A DNA stretch of 64,000 nt. Origin: Dryococelus australis. Its lineage: Eukaryota > Arthropoda > Insecta > Phasmatodea > Phasmatidae. The stretch lies in contig CM056994.1 of NCBI GenBank assembly GCA_029891345.1, forward strand, positions 141,878,457-141,942,456. Reading direction: 5' to 3'. Position 1 is the first letter of the stretch. Every line of letters begins with the position of its first letter. The position numbers and the translations under genes were made by a program. Positions 36,630-50,109 of the stretch are shown here, in pieces. The notes below the pieces were generated by a model. It was given only the letters and a program-made list of their open reading frames with translations, was not told the DNA's origin and did no database searches.

Positions 36630-37500
36630 CACGGCCCCCTTCGCACTCAACACACCTTGGTCCGGCTGGGGTGCACCATCCTTAGGTCACTTGCCTCTGC
36701 CCATGCTGAGTCTCCAGATCAGCGCCGGAGCCATGTTGTCACTCACTGGATATATTCTTCTCAGGACGATAGGAAACCCTCTGGGTATACTTCATCTTGG
36801 AGCCAACCACTGCTATTACAAGTTCGACCCAATAGTCAGTCACATTAAAAAACCTCATGTGGGGCCAACCACTCGTCCGCGATATTACTTAATATTCCAT
36901 GGTATTTATGTATTCGCCAAATGACCACTTCACCGCCATCCCCTGTCCTGGTGGAAACGTTGCACCTCAACTTCCAAAGGGAAGTCCAGAAAATAAGAAT
37001 ATCAGCTCAGTTCCCAGCCAACAGATGTTTGAACCCGAACTGGCATCGTAATGGCAGACACTACTCTTCGGCTACTGTTGAACAGCAGAAGTGGCAACCC
37101 ACCAATAAGTCAGAGAATGAGCCGGATTCGCTCCTCCAAGATCGGCGACAACTACCGGTATTGTACTTGTGAAACCATTACAACCCATTACTGGTCTACC
37201 ATTGTCATATCCTCCATCGGACTTATTCGAGATGGGGAAGGGCACAGATGGTTGCTTCCCACCCAGGCGAAGCAGAACCGCGTGGCATTGTATGACAGAC
37301 CAAGACCTATCACAATTCGATCACCTCTCGCCCACCAAGCCAGAGCATGCTGACATCCCCATCAAATAAGCAGAGTAGCCCAACTTAGGCTTTGCTATGT
37401 CTTTACCATTACCTTGAATTTCTTCATATTGGAGTTCTGGTATTGGCCCCCTAAATGCCGAATGCTCAGTAGTCAAACAACCCACCTAGTGGTTGGAACT
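36630..37500 (+). other. GC-richer unassigned block
   Basis: Composition is clearly richer in C and G than the flanks, with overlapping open frames of 83-104 codons on the plus strand. None shows a recognisable domain and the frames are not linked by convincing splice sites. It could be part of a retroelement or an untranslated transcript. Confidence 0.3.
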
Positions 37501-37654
37501 TGGTATCTTTTACACTGGAAGAAATATTTGGTAGCATCTAATGGAATTTGTCAGAAACAACCAAATGTTATATTTGTCTACTAGCAATTAAGCGCATTGC
37601 TTGGCGCAACAAAATTATTTGTTTGATATTATTTTCTTATTTCAACAATGTGAA

Positions 37655-37851
37655 ACACTCTAAATTCGAATCAGTGGAAAACCACTGACTCGCAGTGATA
37701 GTGGCTCCACTTAGAATCAGTGGAATTTTTCTCATCACTAATTCAATCAGCATAATTTTTCCACTGAAACAGGGTTTTTTTTTTTCTTATTCTAAGTGGA
37801 GCCATTTTCACTGCGAATCAGTGGTTTTCCACTTATTCGAATTTAGAGTGT
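37655..37851. mobile_element. 197-bp MITE with about 70-bp inverted repeats
   Basis: Left end ACACTCTAAATTCGAATCAG and the reverse complement of the right end agree over about 65 bases, including an internal self-complementary TCAGTGGAAAACCACTGA. The centre is T-rich. No coding capacity. Confidence 0.82.
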
Positions 37852-40370
37852 ATTGCTGTAATAATAACAGATAAACACTGCTGTATCAAGTCCGTTCACA
37901 GGTTTGGCAGAATCACATTATTAGTTTCTTTTAACTGAATAATTCTGTTGAACTTCAACATGTCTGTGTTAAAACAACCAAGCAGCTGCTTGACTAATAA
38001 GACAACTACTTTTAACCAAATCATTTGGTTGAACGGATTATATGCCTGTGTTAAAACAAACGTGCATTTATTTCGCTTGGATATTAAGATAATAATTTTT
38101 ACCAAATCATTTAGTTAAACCAGTTATGCATGTATTCGATTTAATAATTATGGTTACTTGTCTTAATCATATATATATTTTTAAATTTTTAATGTGTGTT
38201 GAAACGACAATGGAATTTTTTTTTACTTGACCACCAAGATAAAATATTTTAACCAAACCATTTTTTTTTAAATTAAATATTAGTTTGTGTCCGAATTCAC
38301 CAGTTAAGGGTCCGGCCTCTTAGGGGCGATGGAGGGCAACCGGCCCTGATAGACGAGTGCTACACTGCCGTGACGTTCGTGCCCTTGGCGGAAGGGCGCC
38401 CTAGAATAAGCCCTTTCGGCAAGGCTACGAACGATGTCCCTTCATGTGCTGTAAATTGCACCCGTCAGATTTTAAGATTTCGTAGGAGTTTTCGAATAAC
38501 ATTACTTGGTCCTCTCATGTTTGTAAGCACTGTTGTTTTTAAACACTCCTCGGCAACATTACAAACATATGTTCTTTTAAACAATACTCCTAATATCTAA
38601 CCCACGTGTCGTACTCCTACTTGTTTCTGGACGCTGTTATTTCGAAAGACACCTAGGTTATGTTTATAACAAGGACAGTATAGCACGAATGTTTTGAAAC
38701 GCTATGAAATGTCTTTGAAATTTATCCATATTGACAATAGGAACGCAAAAAAATATATAATAAACTTCACGTACATTCAAAACAGGTGTTCATTTTTCAA
38801 ATACCCATGAAATTATGAGCATTCATGTTTCTTGGTCTGCCATCTTGGAACTGCTACCAACAAATCTCGCTGTTCAGGTGGACGTATCCAAATAGTTAGA
38901 TTTACCATGTCAAAATAGTTTGGCAATTATATAGTTGATTTAAATAAATCGTTTTGTAAAAGAAATCTTGTGAAGGCATTTTAAAAACAAATACATGAAT
39001 TTTGCAAAATTTTTATATAAATACTTGAGCATTCCATACATTAAAAATATAGTATATTCAGGAAAACATTAGTTTGATTTGAAAAAATACACTTACAAAA
39101 TAATTTGTTCAAAACAAAAGAAAAAACCACTATATTTGCTTCAATAATACAGTGTATGATTTAACAATAGTTGGTTTGATACAGAAAAATAAATGTCAAC
39201 ATTATTTATTTGGTTGTTTAGACAAATCCTTTTTCTCATTGTATAGCTCTGATCATCATGGCAGATACTCCTTTTCCAACCGCGAGGAAGCCCGGTAACA
39301 TAAGGACGTCTCGGCGTAGCAGAATTTATGTTTTGTAATGACTGTAAGTGGGATCCAAAAGGTTCGATTTTTGTGAATATAGCAAAGCCCAACTACTCTA
39401 AGTATGGTGACCAGAAGAAAACTGAACACCTCCCAAATTTAACTACTCATATAAAACATATCATTGGCATTGCACCATACACGACCCCTGACCTTCTAAA
39501 TTGATTACCCAATTTACTTGATGCTAACCACTACTGATAGACTGCGATATTTATTTACTTGTAACATCACCATTCCTCGTTTCATTCGCTGTAGATCACG
39601 CAATATCTCGAACTCTGTACATAAATAATTTTGTAAAAGTCCGGCAACATCACAGTTCTTTGTCCGGTACGAAAAGTGACTTCTCGATATCACTTTCGTG
39701 ATATTTTTTTTGTTTGCATTTAATCGGATAGGTAATTTCTTGTTCGTTTCTTTCATAACATTTTGTTGAGTATTATTGGTCATGCTTGCAGTTACTCATA
39801 TTTACATATTTAGTAAAATACCTGGCGAAATAAAAAAAAACCGTTTTCTACCAGCGAGCTGTTGGCGTGAAGATAAAAAGATAGTGTTCTTTGAATGGCG
39901 TGCTGGCGACCAGCATCCCAACTTTCTCTTAGGTGGTACATCGCTGAATAAAGCTGAACTGCATATATAGTCAGCGATGACATTTTCAAACTATTAGGGT
40001 CATGGCCATGAAACTTTGATGTACAAGGCCAGCAAAATATCTATATTATCTCCATGTTGCAAACATTGGTCTAGGCCTTTCATATTTATCGTTGGCTAGA
40101 ATGTTCCAACCCCTGGCGATATTCATCAAACTCAGTACGTAGATAACACTCAGAAAAAAAGTATATGGATTTGATGATAAGTGATTTTCTACAGAAAGTA
40201 ACATTTAAAATCTCTCAATGCATTTGCTGTTACATATAAGTAAACATATCATAACTTTACCCATTTAGTTCAGTGAAAACCGTTCACACATATTTTATCC
40301 TAACCAAAGTGAACATTGACAATATCACAGTTATCATTGACATGCAAACATACCAACATAATGATATGTT
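37852..40370. other. Intergenic DNA
   Basis: Mostly AT-rich. 38300-38470 is GC-richer (ggcggaagggcgccctagaataagcc nearby) with one 76-codon open frame. 39240-39420 has minus-strand frames without a recognised domain. No repeat structure was established. Confidence 0.35.
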
Positions 40371-40384
40371 TTCAATCATCAAGG

Positions 40385-40815
40385 CCAATCATCTACACGA
40401 ACACATATCAAGACCGACTAGACCACCCATGAAATAAACGACCATATGGATTGAACAACCGAAACTAACATATTAAAAGATCTTATCAAACAACGATCAA
40501 AACAAACTGACCAGACATATCAAATCTCAAGAACAATGGACAAGAACAACCTATATGGCAATCCAGACGAAACACCTATACTATCCAACCAGGCCAACAG
40601 ACCAGACAGACCAACCACACAGACCAATCATACGGACTGGCCATGCCAACAGGTTGATTAGACAGATCAGTAGTATTCAAAAAATATATAATAAGACGTA
40701 ACAATTAATTTTTTTTAATATGAGACCCTAAGAATATCTCCTCAAAAATTAAACTTCAAAACTCCGGCCTCAAAAATCAGACCTCAAAAATCATACCTCA
40801 TAAATCAGCCATCGA
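40385..40815 (+). repeat. ACCA/CAGACC-rich and CCTCAAAAATCA repeats
   Basis: 40385-40680 is a compositionally simple purine/C tract with repeated gaccaaccacacagacc-like words. 40735-40815 has five or six copies of a 14-15 base unit (cctcaaaaatcagac). Confidence 0.65.
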
Positions 40816-41589
40816 TAACCGCACCTCAGATATTGGACACAGAAATATTCCACAAATAGCTCTTACAGACCCAAAAAAAACCCAACGAAAATAAGTCGAC
40901 TTTAAACGACAATAAACAGACATAGTACTTCCGACGGAACCATAACACTCCTTATGCACTTGCTCTCAGAACTTTTAACTAAAAGAAACTCTTACTGTCG
41001 ATTGTATACAGTAATGAATTAAAAAGCATTTTGTATAGCAAATGGCAGTGGTTTAATAAATCAATCATGCACTACTATTTGTGTGTCTACATAAACACAC
41101 ATATATATATATATTAATTTTCTACATATTTTATGAACTCGATCTATGCATGCCTTCGATGGTTGCAGTTTGCGGAAACAAACTAATTGCATTGTTTGAT
41201 GTAAGTAGTAGAATTTAGTTGGTTCAGGCATAAGGACATCGGGTATAGGAGCGCAGAAGATGGCCGCCGCCATGTTATTACATCACCCGTCCGCCATTTT
41301 TCCCTTTTTCCCTCAAAATCTACCAAAAGTTTCCCTTCTTCCCAAAAAATTCCCCTTTTATCCACTCAAAAGCATTAGAAGCCCCCAAAAATAGAAGAAG
41401 CCTCATTCGTGCAGAAAAAAGACACTGAAATCCAATTTTCACCTATTTAACTAATTTGAGGGGTTTATTTAGGACCTACAAAGCAGTGGCGGCCATATCG
41501 GTTTTATAGGCACACCCTATGGCAAATTGATACAAATTATACAGGATAGGACTCAGACCTAAGCATCAGACATCTTGCATCCATATTGG

Positions 41590-41900
41590 AAGTCAATGAC
41601 CTCGACCTTGACCCCATAATCTTAAAAAAGAAAACTTGATAAAAATTACATCAAAGCCAACAAGCATAATACATTACAGAGTACCACAACCATATTAGAT
41701 GCAGACTACCTCAACCTTGACCCAATGACATTGAATGAGCTTGAAAAAAAACCTGAAACAAATGCATAAAAGTCAACAAGCATAATACATAACAGACTCC
41801 CTACCACCTCCATATTAGTTGCAGACTACCTCAACTTTGACCCTATGACCTAGAACGACCATGAAAAAAAAAGACTTGAGAAAAAATCTATACGAAGAGA
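41590..41900 (+). repeat. About 118-bp tandem repeat, three copies
   Basis: Units starting actacctcaaccttgaccc recur at about 41594, 41707 and 41826, each followed by cttgaaaaaaaa and caacaagcataatacat. Confidence 0.82.
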
Positions 41901-42109
41901 CAGAAGCTAGGCAAGACAATTCACCTTTCATGTCAGCTGATGTCAAACTAGAACCCTCAGCATACCTTCCTACTGCTAAATATGCAAGTGTGCAAGCCCT
42001 ATGACATTATATTGACTTTAAACCAATTATACTGCACGATGAAGACATTGTGCATACATCATCTTGCTAATCACGTGAGGTGGAGCAGCTAAAGACTGAT
42101 ATAAATATT

Positions 42110-42315
42110 GCGATTGGGATTAGGATTGGGATTGCGGTGGCGGCGGCAGATTGGGATTGGGTTTGCAGTGATGATTGCGGTGCTGTGATTGTACTGTTGA
42201 TTGCGGTCTGATTGTAATTGTGCTACTAATTGCGGTGCTGATTGCGATTGTAGTGTTAAGTGTGGTGCTCATTATGATTGCGGTGCTAAGTACGGTGTGT
42301 GTGTGTGTGCGTGTG
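42110..42315 (+). repeat. GATTGCGGTGCT minisatellite with GT run
   Basis: Degenerate 6- and 12-base repeats (gattgg, gattgcggtgct) end in a (GT)n run at about 42294-42312. Confidence 0.8.
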
Positions 42316-45300
42316 GGTCCCAATTGAAATTAATTCACTCAAATAAAAAAATTTTAAAAGTCCTACCTCCAAGAGCTGACAGGCTAAAATTTGATATAAC
42401 AATCTCGTTTTAGAAAATTATATATCAAGATCCCTCGGTATATTTAATTGTTCCTGTGAAAACTGTATTCACACTCTGTAATAAAAGTGCTCATAACTAC
42501 AGCAGGCTCCCACCACGCTTCGTCCTTGGTTCATGTGCAACATGGACTTTGTACTGAACACTGCAGCACCACGACAGGCAACCACCATGCTTCTCAATTG
42601 GTCGTCGTCGCGTGAAAAGGACTCTTTGTACCGACCGTCCTCTCATGAGGACTTGCATGTTTTGAACATAGGAGAAAACTCGATCGTCATTATCATTATT
42701 TGTAATGTAATTTATATATATATATATATACATATATAGTTATGTACGTATAAGTATGAAAATGTGAAATAATATAGACTTCTAAATATTTAAGTGCATG
42801 TGAAAATTGGATAAATTCAATTATTTTCAATTTAATTTATACATAATTATGTATGTATACATATAGTAATATAAATGTATTTGAAATTTCTATATATCTA
42901 TGTACATACAAATAATGGACTACAAATTATTTTTAATTTCTTTTATACAAAATTATGTATAGGTATATATAAATGCCTAAAAGCATATTAAAATATCATG
43001 TTGTTATGTAAATACATGCGAGTTTTCTTGGTTGAACGAGTGTTTGCATTTTCGCAGAGTGCTCCCATACCGCGAAGATGAATTGCGAATAAGAAGTGCT
43101 GCCTTTTGAACTCGACAATCATGGAGCTGTAACCCTGCAAAATTTCTAACTGGTTGTCGCCAGTGTCGATTTTGCGATCTAGTTTTCGCCTATGTAATGA
43201 TGTTAATTACAAGTGTTGTATGGGTATGCTCGCGGGCTGTCATATTAGGCGAATTTGATCTGGTCGGGTTGTGGGGAACAAATGTCATGGCGTTGACACG
43301 TAACCCTAGCGGAAATGTTCAATGTACTTTCACTTTCATCTCCTTTGCAAGTTGGTCGGCCTTAGTCGAGTCTACCGTACGAGAGATCTAATCTCTCGGG
43401 AGATTCGCTAGAGACGTGTGCATAGTTTCTATTTATATTTTTTTAATCTATTCTATTTGATAACCAAGGCATTATTTATGCAACATTAAATTAATGTTAG
43501 CATGCATTTAGTAAAACTGTATATGCATCTTCACCTTCGTCGAAATTTGAAACATAGAATGTAAATACCAATGTTAGGGTTGACTAAGAAATATTTTAGT
43601 GAATAACTTTTTTAACTCTTTCGACGCGAACTTATATAATACAAAAATTTGGTGTCGATTGGAGTTGAAGTAAGGTGTTATATCTTAGTAAGCTTCAATG
43701 GGAAATTTCTAAACATTCTTCTGTGATTGGTAAATATATGGGAAATACGGTAAACATTAAAAATTATTATTTTTTTTTAATCAATCATGGAAATTATTGT
43801 TTTTTGATGTATAAGGTATGTTTTTGAGGTAGTACAAGTTTTTTTTATATATCATATTTTTTTGAGGTATAAGGTATGTTTTGTGATGTATGTTTTTCTA
43901 TGATTTTAGAGTAGTAATTCCATACAGGCTTGTGATGAATTTGTCATTTCTAAAGTGTATACAATTTTAATTACATATATATGTAATGCAATTTGTGAAT
44001 GTTTAGCCTTCCTAGTTAAAGCACTCACCTGCATCTTTTCTACGAGTCCGTTGTTCTCCCTTACAGAGATGACGATAGACTGATAAAGTCTTGGGTAGTA
44101 GGTAGTTATTTGATATTCGACGACATGTGATAGCTAGGTAAAGAAACTATTTAGACAGAGTGGAATAGCTTATGGTACAGTACATTGTTTAAGTGTTTGT
44201 TGTGTAGTGTGTTATAAGATAATATACTTAAAAATTATGCACAATATGACACATAAGTAAGTCGGAATTTATACTTGGTTGTGGTAAGTTACATAGAGTG
44301 AAGTTAAATCATGATAGTTAATCTATATGCAAATATTATTTATAAGTGTCCTTGCAAGATATGAAGGAAGGACTGCTTTCTCAAACCTATAGTTGTATTC
44401 CATTCTTGTTCGTTGTGATCCATCGATTAGTGTGTAAGTGGTTTCAGCTCATTACATACATACTGTTTGAATTGGGATATTTATTTTGTCAATACTCTGG
44501 GTTATGTACTTGATACGCGATTACAAATTTATATACTTAACTTGTATGGTTCTAGAATATGTATGTACATAGTACTTGTGGGTGAACAGTTTTGGTAAAT
44601 ATTCATTACTAGTAACACATTTACATATTTTTTAGTCTTGAAAGATGAGTGCTCAACTCTACCGATGGACGTCTCTCTGTTGCGGCCATTGTGTAGATGG
44701 GTTCATGTCTCGGTTGCAGTATTTTCCAGGTGATGGTGTCTGCGAAGCGACATCGACAACTTCCAAGATCAAACAAAATTATTTTTTAATTAATTCCCCT
44801 CCTTTTATACGTAAAATCGATACAAGAAGTCAGTCGAACGTGTGTGAGTTATTAGCCAATGAGATTAACATTGGTGGAGTTGAACACAGTTGAGAAATAA
44901 ATACAGTTTCATGTATGCGAACTTATCTTCAGTCATGTGCTAGGTGTCGGGTTGTGGACGTGATCTCTATCGATATCTGATGCATAGGTGCTAATTATGC
45001 ATGTGCATACCTTCGTATTTGTGTAGTTGTACATATATACTTGGTCAGTGCATGTATTTGCATTTATGTATGTGTGTATGCATGGGTGATGCATGGATGT
45101 TTTCATATGATTGTGTTTGTGTATTTGCGTACAAGTATGTTTAGTACATATGCATTAACTATTTCACTATGCGTGATTAGGCAAGTGTGTGTGCGCTAAT
45201 AATAATTTATCTAATTATATATATTTTCTTCAATTGTAATACTTTTGGAATCCAATGTAGCAGTCGAAAGAACATGAGTAATTACACAGTTAGAAGCAAT

Positions 45301-45480
45301 AATGAAAATGGATCACATGCATGTAATTGGTTGAATAAAGGCGAGAGAAGAATAAATAACAGTCGAACGCTTGTGAGTAATCAATCAAATGCAGATGAGA
45401 AACAAAGACCTTTCGGTATATGTCAATGGTGTTAATCGAATGCTGATTTTGAAATGGTGATTATTATGTGTGAATATTCT
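42316..45480. other. AT-rich intergenic DNA
   Basis: A TA run at 42712-42730 and several ATGTATGTATA tracts (42840-43010). A GC-richer patch (43030-43400) contains short open frames with no recognised domain. A plus-strand 82-codon frame at 44645-44893 is unassigned; its tail motif AGTCGAACGTGTGTGAGT is echoed at 45361, suggesting a repeat. Confidence 0.35.
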
Positions 45481-46369
45481 CATTGTGCAAATAATATGTA
45501 AGTATCTTGAACGGGAATCGAATCTAGTATCAGTCCGTGTATAGCCAATAGCACATACTTCAATTGTTAGGAAATATTATTTTTTTAATGTCTTGTTCAT
45601 GAAATGAAGTCGGTATCAATCCGTCCACCGCTCTTCAGATCTTGAAGGTTAGGAAATAAGTACTTATTTAAGTGTGTTGGTCGGGAACCGAACTCAAAAT
45701 TTCCTAAATAAATATATTATTAATTGGTTTGTCCGGGAATCGATCTCAGTACCATTCTACTCACCCTACGACGATCAGATATCTACGGTAGTTCCACAGG
45801 GGTTAGGTGAAAGTATATTTGTGTTGGCGTGTGTGTATAACCCCTCCACACGCGCCAGATATGATGTATCCGATTATGGGTTGACATGTCAGTCCCTCTG
45901 CACTAAGAGAAGCGTTAACATGTGTGATTCCGTAACAGATTGCTTTCAACTTAAAAGAGTCTTCATGCTTGATTGCGTAAGTAAATGCAAATGCTTTTTC
46001 TGGAATTTCCCTAAATTCAGGAAAAAAATAAATAAATATATAAACTTTCCAAACTTAACCCTGGTTGGAAACGAAGTCGGTAATATCTGGACAATTTAAG
46101 TGAATTTCCTGTTTTTATTTTTGAAAACCAACACTTCACATTAAACTACCGATGAGTGCATAATATATTTTCCAACATTTGAATGGTATGAAATGATAGC
46201 GCATGAATTTATATATCATATTTTGCATAATCGATGTTTGTGATGTCATCATATGCTACAAATCCATCTTGAAAATACGAATCCATATACACATAAATCG
46301 GCATAAACTTTTCCCTAAATTTTAAATGAAAAACAAATTATATTACAGTAAATACAAAAGTTTTATTTA

Positions 46370-46480
46370 CTGGCCTGAATTTAATCTCAGTACCATACCA
46401 CTCACCGTTCGTCAGAGCTCCTGTCATGTTGACTCTCCAAGCCATGACTTTACCAACTGAGATGATCAGTAAGCCTGCAG
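46370..46480 (-). repeat. tRNA-derived SINE head
   Basis: The reverse complement has ATCTCAGTTGGTAAAGTCATG, a canonical A-box region, and a decayed B box (GGTACTGAGATTAAATTC). Confidence 0.55.
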
Positions 46481-46504
46481 GGTGCCAGGGGTATAGTTGA
46501 AAGT

Positions 46505-46528
46505 ATGTGTGTGTGTGCGCGCGCGCAG
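46505..46528 (+). repeat. GTGC microsatellite
   Basis: (GT)n passing into (GC)n. Confidence 0.85.
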
Positions 46529-47610
46529 ATACATTACCCTCTTCAAGCTTTTTCAGTTGTAAAACGCCGCCGATGTGTTAAGACGACATTCGCTGTCTAG
46601 CTATTGGGACGTAAATACATGTTGTTGCGCAACATCTCACTATCTCTCCGAAGAGCCTGATTGCGTGATTGTATAACTCAATGCATTTCCCACTTTTCCT
46701 GGTAAAGAACGGCCATCCTTATTTGTGAACCTTCAGCCGATGTGTGATAATGCACCTGCATTCCCCACAAATTAAAAAAACAAAAACAATTCCCAAGTTC
46801 AAAAATAACATATATGCATTGCTTTAGAATCAAACCTGGCAGTCTGAAAAATTTCCAAAATTATATTAAGTGACCTGGTCAGACTTCGAACCTGCTCATT
46901 ATAGTTGTCGTTGAAACTAACTATATGGTTATTCATGTACTTACATAGTAAGTGTGGTTATGCGAGTATGAATTTTCACAATCACATGATTACACATTTA
47001 CATAAACAACTGCATTTCCCCTACATGCTGGAGAGTCGTAACCAGCGAATCCAACAATCATTGAACACCAGTAGAGTAAGCGACTTTCAACAGGTAACAC
47101 GGCAGTCGTTGAGCTGACACAAGCGACACTAGGGAACTGTAGCTGTAAGTAAGTTTATTTCCCTGTTCCCCAACTTGTTTGCATCATCAAATGCATTTCC
47201 TGGAATTTTTTTAATATATTATTTGACTTGCCGGGGAATCAAATCCGGTAATCCAAAAACAACAATAAATTAAGTACTCCAAGCAAGAATCTCACTGAAA
47301 AAATAAAAATTTGTTAAATTAAAAATATTTATTATATTATATTGCCCTGTTTGAGAATCGAACCTGGTTATTACATTAATTACCTCCACCAGGAATCCAA
47401 GTCAAAAATTAAGTTTTATAAAATCAAAAATAAAATACTATTAAGCAATTTGTCCGAGATTCGAACCCAGTACTCCCAAAATAACCTTGCATTAATTACC
47501 TTTGCCAGTAATCCAACTTTAAATTAAATTCCAAAATATACAAATCTTAAGTGTCCTATCCGAGATTCGATGACTATAGCTTCAGCAGCTCGGAATTTAT
47601 GACTAAGCAT

Positions 47611-50100
47611 GCTTATAAAAGGCTTCATTCATAATTGTCCCTATCACTCTCATCTACATCGGGGACGATGCTATGATAGGAATTTCAATGGTTCGTAAAT
47701 TAGGACTAACTATACTTATAATAGTGCTAGAAGCATAACAGATGCCCTGCCTCAACCAAAGACCAATCACAGCACAGTGACTAGGGGAAGAAGGGTGAGT
47801 GGAAGCCTGAAATAAAATTGAAAGGGATAGCACCAATTAGTATATTTCTGTCAAAGGAGTGTCACCATTTAGTATTATCCTGTCCGAGATCCCTTCGCAG
47901 GTTTATGATATGGCACTACGCCTGCCAGTAACCCCTTTAGTCTTGTAAGCCTGTATGCACCCTACTGAACCCATAAAATTTTTTTTTGATAGTTTGAGTA
48001 AATAAACAAACTAAATATTAATGTCGAAATAATAGTCAAAAATTTATATTTCATTGTGTCCTCAGGCATAACATTTGAAAGCCATAAACTTTTTACACTG
48101 TGCTTATTAGTCACATGGCAATTCTTGTATTAAAATTTGACGATAGGAAGCAAATAAGCTGAAAAGAACTATTAAAGAAGACCTTTCAAATTGCTCACTA
48201 AACCGTGAAAAATTTCTAGTGTCATTTTTGAGAGCTTGGAAAATGTATTTTTGTTAAATAAATTATCAAGTATAGCTTAAATATATCGGAAATCATATAC
48301 ACGATATTATATATATGTATATATATATATATAAATTAATGAAGCTGCCTTTGTCGCAAGTATATAGTATTTTCTCAGATGCATGTACTATTACCCTCAC
48401 GATAGCCTATTGATTCGCCTCTTAAGTCCTCGATTTTACGAGCCACCAAATCTCTTCACTCACTCACCTTATATTGATATGAATCGGGATAGACAGTCTT
48501 AGTTGTGTTATACTGTGGCTATCGGTTAAATCTGTAGCTGATCAACAAGGTCCAGGTTAAACTGCGCACCAACAACCTTTGCCAGACGTTAATGTGATAC
48601 ACCCAGCCATCGTTTGTTTAATGTAATGCAGCCCTGCGAAGAATAAAACGACGTATAAGTGGTTTCGGTAGCGTAACTAGAACTGACTTTAAACGGTTCA
48701 TTCATCAGGAGATAATAAAAGGAAAATATATAATACTTTAAAGCATTGTTCGTCGTCGTTACACAGAAATGGATACTACTTGGTGTTGCAACTGTGAAAT
48801 GCCGTTGGTTGTTTATCCTAAATGCAAAATAGATATTTTTCAGCATTGCAGTATGCAGTCACACATGTGATGTAAACAACCAACGTAGACATTTAGAAAA
48901 GTTTAGTATTTTTGATGTAAACACAATTATAATTTCGGAACTCTTTTATTCTGAATACTTACAAAAATACTATATTAATATTTTAAATCTTAAGGTAAAA
49001 ATAATATTGATCACAAAAAGATTATATCGTTTTTAAAAAATAAAACGATAACATAGTTAACACGTTTATTTTCAGTTTATTTTAATCCATTTCTCAAAAC
49101 TCAATTTCATATGTTTATGAGCTTTCCTTGGATATTTGCGTACAACGCACGAAGTACTTTACTGTGCTTACATCATACAGAATAAACTTGTTTATTCGTT
49201 TTTCAGTTCCTAATCTGTACGGTCAGTAGGATACTGAAGTATTATAAAATATATATTATTGTTATATTATCGAATATCCGGAAACCATGCACAGACCCAC
49301 TCCGTAGTGGTAGCAGATAGCGCATTCCACGAATAAATTTATAATTTCAAAATGAGTGAATTTGTGTATTTAATACTTCTAAATAAAATACTGCGTGAAT
49401 AAGAAATCTTCAGAAATTTAAGAATGTCATAATTTGAATGTGTGATATAACATTTTTCTACTTGCGCTTGTTTTTTGGTACAATTCTCTGCAGAATATAT
49501 TATGTTAAGCGACACATAAAATGGTGAAAAATATAAATTACCTTTTATGATAAATTGTGCGAAGTTAATTAAAATTCGCCACATTTCCTCTTTAGCAAAC
49601 CTCTTGTCACTCAAATACGCCAAAAATAGCTTGATTCCAACATATTATTAAAAAAATAGCAATCTTTGCAGTAATGAAATTAATGGTAGTTATTTAACAA
49701 ATTAGCCCTTTATATGCCAAGAATTTTTTAACTTAGTAATAATCGTGGGAATGTGGCCCATAGTGATCTCTGCGTGTAAAGTGATTCCTTGCCATTATTA
49801 TTATATTGCTGATACCATCTAGCTATCGTCGCCAGAAATAAGTGTAGAGACATGCGACGAGTCAGTGAGTTGATCGTTTGTGCCGGAAAAAGAGTACATT
49901 TTTTGTTTAAACGAGAAAATCCATTTTTAGAGTGCCTGATCTAATTTTAGTGGTTCAAAAACATGCTGCTAGTGTATGTGTGTATAAGATAATTTTAATT
50001 TCAACACAGCATAAGTGAACACAAGTATCATAAAATGTTGTAAGGTGTCCATGTAATCCTCTAATATGGCTGTTTTCGTAGGACGTTATGTAATTTTGGA
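47611..50100. other. AT-rich intergenic DNA
   Basis: A TA run at 48307-48332. Several minus-strand open frames (48589-48846, 49339-49623) lack domains. No exon recognised. Confidence 0.35.
48415..48478 (+). repeat. SINE family A, 3' fragment
   Basis: Matches the 3' end of the family (TTTTACGAGCCACCAAATCTC then TTCACTCACTCACC). Confidence 0.5.
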
Positions 50101-50109
50101 TGCTTCTTT

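Larger units (their letters stand above)
45495..47610 (-). repeat. Cluster of tRNA B-box-like repeats
   Basis: GGGAATCGAAxxC-type words, which on the minus strand read as pol III B boxes (GGTTCGATTCC), occur at about 45508, 45682, 45730, 46828, 46881, 47232, 47350, 47452 and 47555. The last four are spaced about 103-118 bp and share flanking ATTAATTACCTTTGCCAGTAATCC, so they form a tandem array of a SINE-head-like unit. Confidence 0.6.

Noticed and set aside
45495..47610. tRNA gene cluster
   Set aside because: B-box words recur but no unit forms a seven-pair acceptor stem with matching D, anticodon and T arms; SINE heads or relics fit better.
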